Source of the DNA: Streptococcus sp. oral taxon 058 str. F0407
Lineage (GTDB): Bacteria > Bacillota > Bacilli > Lactobacillales > Streptococcaceae
NCBI RefSeq assembly: GCF_000235485.1
Contig: NZ_JH378893.1
Location: 3,340 to 53,169, forward strand
Reading direction: 5' to 3'
DNA length: 49,830 nucleotides
Position 1 is the first letter of the stretch, and the number at the start of each line of letters is the position of its first letter. Shown here piece after piece: positions 48,099 to 49,830 of the stretch. A program made the translations under genes and the position numbers. The notes below the pieces were generated by a model. It worked only from the letters and a program-made list of their open reading frames with translations, was not told the origin of the DNA and searched no databases.

Positions 48099-48398
48099 CT
48101 AGTGTAAACGACGTTTTATTATCCAAACAAACTCATTGTCTCCTGAACTCTGATGAATGAGCTCTGTTAAAGAAACATTTGGATTCGTCAATTCTTTTGT
48201 TTCTGTATGATAACTTGTTACTGTCTGCCCACCATATCGTAGAAGCCATTCTGTATCTAAACTAGGTAAATATCTGTCCTTTTGAAGGAAACTACAGAAT
48301 TCCTCTACCGTCATATCTTCTGATACTTCCAATTCTACCATATGTGGTAAAACATCATCTCCCATACAGATAGACTCTCTATCAACTCGGATTTTCAT
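48099..48398 (-). CDS. 99-residue hypothetical protein
   Basis: A small soluble protein, MKIRVDRESICMGDDVLPHM to WIIKRRLH, with no signal or membrane segment. The order of strands and one helix (MVELEVSEDMTVEEFCSFLQ) hints at a beta-grasp or immunity-like fold, but I do not recognise a family. AAGGAAAG lies upstream of the ATG and an extended -10 (TGTTACAAT, 48458-48466) about 60 nt further. It is inserted between rnmV and ksgA with its own promoter, so it may be accessory. Confidence 0.7.
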   Translation of the reverse strand: MKIRVDRESICMGDDVLPHMVELEVSEDMTVEEFCSFLQKDRYLPSLDTEWLLRYGGQTVTSYHTETKELTNPNVSLTELIHQSSGDNEFVWIIKRRLH

Positions 48399-48457
48399 TT
48401 CGCTCTTTCCTTGTAAGTTTCTACTTGAACGCTATCAAAATAAATCTACGTACCTCT

Positions 48458-48466
48458 ATTGTAACA
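48458..48466 (-). promoter_or_regulatory. Extended -10 promoter before the 99-residue gene
   Basis: TGTTACAAT on the minus strand (TACAAT at 48458-48463). No clear -35. It could also support ksgA and downstream genes. Confidence 0.45.
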
Positions 48467-48491
48467 CATTCCCTTTATATTTTTGAGCTAT

Positions 48492-49058
48492 CTAGCTATT
48501 ATCATAACTTTCCATAACCTCTTCCACTTCTGCCAAGGTCACACCAAACAACTCTAAGCGTTTGAGGAGTTGCTTGCCGTTGGAATAACCGATACGGAGC
48601 TGTTCTCCCAGATATTCTCTGCGTTTTCGGCTATCCGCTCCCACTAGGAAACCAAGACGAATCAAGTCGCTACGGCTAATATCAAACTCGTTCTCGTTTT
48701 CAAATTGCTCTGTCACCTGAGCCAGTGCTGTTTTCAGGTCCTCATAGCTAGCATGTTCGATTCCCAGAGAACGGCCCTTAGTCTTGGACTTGGGAACCGC
48801 TTCATCACGTTTGAGAAAGGCATGCTGCACTGTCGGAATGACCGTCATAATCATGCGACGAATGCGTTCGCCATTAAAATCAGGATCTGTAAAGACAATG
48901 ACTCCATGCAGTTCATGCAGGCGTTGGATCCGCTCTATGTCCTGATCATTGATAGCCGATCCTCGTGTCTCATAGGTCTCTACGTCAAAGTAACGTTTGA
49001 GATTGGCCGTATCATCCCGTCCTTCGACTACGATGACTTGGGAAATTTTTTCTTTCAT
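48492..49058 (-). CDS. rnmV: Ribonuclease M5
   Basis: A 188-residue Toprim nuclease that finishes 5S rRNA. The Toprim motifs are VIVVEGRDDTANLKRY (8-23, catalytic Glu13) and VFTDPDFNGERIRRM (about 55-69, DxD). A C-terminal DUF4093 domain (about 120-188, RLGFLVGADSRKRREYL) is present. It starts 2 nt after tatD, the usual tatD-rnmV-ksgA order of Firmicutes. The ATG follows AGTTAATC, a weak ribosome site suggesting coupling to tatD. Confidence 0.96.
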   Translation of the reverse strand: MKEKISQVIVVEGRDDTANLKRYFDVETYETRGSAINDQDIERIQRLHELHGVIVFTDPDFNGERIRRMIMTVIPTVQHAFLKRDEAVPKSKTKGRSLGIEHASYEDLKTALAQVTEQFENENEFDISRSDLIRLGFLVGADSRKRREYLGEQLRIGYSNGKQLLKRLELFGVTLAEVEEVMESYDNS

Positions 49059-49060
49059 GA

Positions 49061-49830
49061 TTAACTTTCCAATCCAAAAATTCGCTCTGCATTTGCAGTC
49101 GTTGCTGCTGCTAACTCCTCGGTCGTCATCCCACGCAAGTCGGCGATAAAGTCCACGACATAGCGGGTGTAGGCTGTCTTGTTTTCACGACCGCGCTTGG
49201 GAACAGGTGCCAAGTAAGGGGCATCTGTTTCTACCAAAATCTTGTCCAAAGGAAGTTCTCTGGCAGCTTCTTGGATATCCGTTGCTTTCTTAAAGGTCAC
49301 CACTCCTGAGAAGGAAATAGTCATACCAAGCTCGACAAACTTTTCTGCCCACTCTAGAGAGCCTGAAAATGAATGCATGATGCCACCACGAGGACCAACG
49401 CCCTCGCTCTTGATGATCTCATAGGTATCTTCCAATGCATCACGAGTATGGACCACAAAAGGCAACTCTAAGTCCTTAGACAGCTGGATCTGACGACGAA
49501 AAACCTGCTCCTGCACTTCCTTAGGTGCTGTCATCCAATGGTAGTCCAGACCAATCTCACCCAGAGCAACAACTTTGGGATGTTTTAACTTTTCAAGCAA
49601 GTAAGCTTCGACCTCGTCAGTGTAAGTTCCTGCTTCAGTCGGATGCCAGCCAATAGTCGCGTAGAGTTGCTCATACTCATCTGCCAACTCTAGGGCACGT
49701 TCAATAGTTGGCTTGTCAAAACCAACAATATTCATCCGAGTCACACCCATCTCAGCTGCCAAAGCAAGTTCCTCCTCCTCACGTCCTGAAAATTCTTCTA
49801 CATTTAAATGTGTGTGTGTATCAAAAATAT
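49061..49830 (-). CDS. tatD: TatD-family hydrolase, 5' end off the window
   Basis: A 256-codon partial gene; the frame enters from the right edge with IFDTHTHLNV, whose HxH is the first metal motif of TatD, so only the first few codons are missing. ALGEIGLDYHW, FVVHTRDA, GIMHSFSG and LVETDAPYLAP carry the remaining metal ligands. Members are Mg2+-dependent DNases or D-aminoacyl-tRNA deacylase-like hydrolases. An internal ATG at 49762 is not the start because conserved residues lie before it. It is followed by rnmV after 2 nt. Confidence 0.95.
   Translation of the reverse strand, partial: IFDTHTHLNVEEFSGREEEELALAAEMGVTRMNIVGFDKPTIERALELADEYEQLYATIGWHPTEAGTYTDEVEAYLLEKLKHPKVVALGEIGLDYHWMTAPKEVQEQVFRRQIQLSKDLELPFVVHTRDALEDTYEIIKSEGVGPRGGIMHSFSGSLEWAEKFVELGMTISFSGVVTFKKATDIQEAARELPLDKILVETDAPYLAPVPKRGRENKTAYTRYVVDFIADLRGMTTEELAAATTANAERIFGLES

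Overview
The window looks like chromosomal DNA of a low-GC Gram-positive coccus, almost certainly a viridans Streptococcus of the mitis/oralis/pneumoniae group. Markers are an Ami oligopeptide-permease operon, the endA-epuA-murA cluster, SepM next to coaD, the FMN riboswitch/ribU/PAP2 unit, and extended -10 promoters (TGnTATAAT). EndA even keeps H160, N182 and N191 at the pneumococcal numbering. The species cannot be fixed from this sequence. Most genes lie on the minus strand. Order from about 31 to 49.8 kb matches what I recall of pneumococcus; the left 31 kb is arranged differently.

Layout. 1-8.5 kb: an accessory operon read right to left, made of a class B sortase, a six-helix membrane protein and a giant secreted RHS/YD-repeat (WapA-like) protein. 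The RHS frame is open to the left edge but broken by one amber codon at 6521-6523. 8.4-9.0 kb: gene-poor, with terminators and short repeats after rpsI. 9.0-10.0 kb: rplM-rpsI behind an L13-type leader. 10.1-12.2 kb: a two-gene ABC exporter. 12.4-17.1 kb: T-box-controlled pheS and pheT, separated by an AT-rich foreign gene. 17.1-19.4 kb: PAP2 phosphatase and riboflavin transporter RibU under an FMN riboswitch, then trmL preceded by a structured RNA with its own terminator. 19.6-22.4 kb: TrkA-TrkH potassium uptake on the plus strand. 22.5-29.0 kb: amiACDEF. 29.3 kb: tRNA-Cys. 29.5-42.7 kb: housekeeping genes (CorC-like protein, endA, epuA, murA, DUF1146, sepM, coaD, rsmD, asnA, BI-1, SpoU methyltransferase, acyP, yidC2, pflA, lysA, purR). 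42.9-49.8 kb: yhaM, rmuC, thiN, rpe, rsgA, ksgA, a 99-residue unknown, rnmV and a 5'-truncated tatD, a ribosome and RNA maturation cluster.

Regulation visible in the DNA: an FMN riboswitch with a Shine-Dalgarno-sequestering hairpin, a Phe T-box, a ribosomal-protein leader, an attenuator-like hairpin between amiA and amiC, a candidate small RNA or attenuator before trmL, and three genes whose -10 box lies only 6-7 nt before the ATG and so probably make leaderless mRNA. The least explained parts are the sortase/membrane-protein/RHS operon, the pheS-pheT insert with uracil-glycosylase-like motifs, the trmL leader and the rpsI downstream segment.
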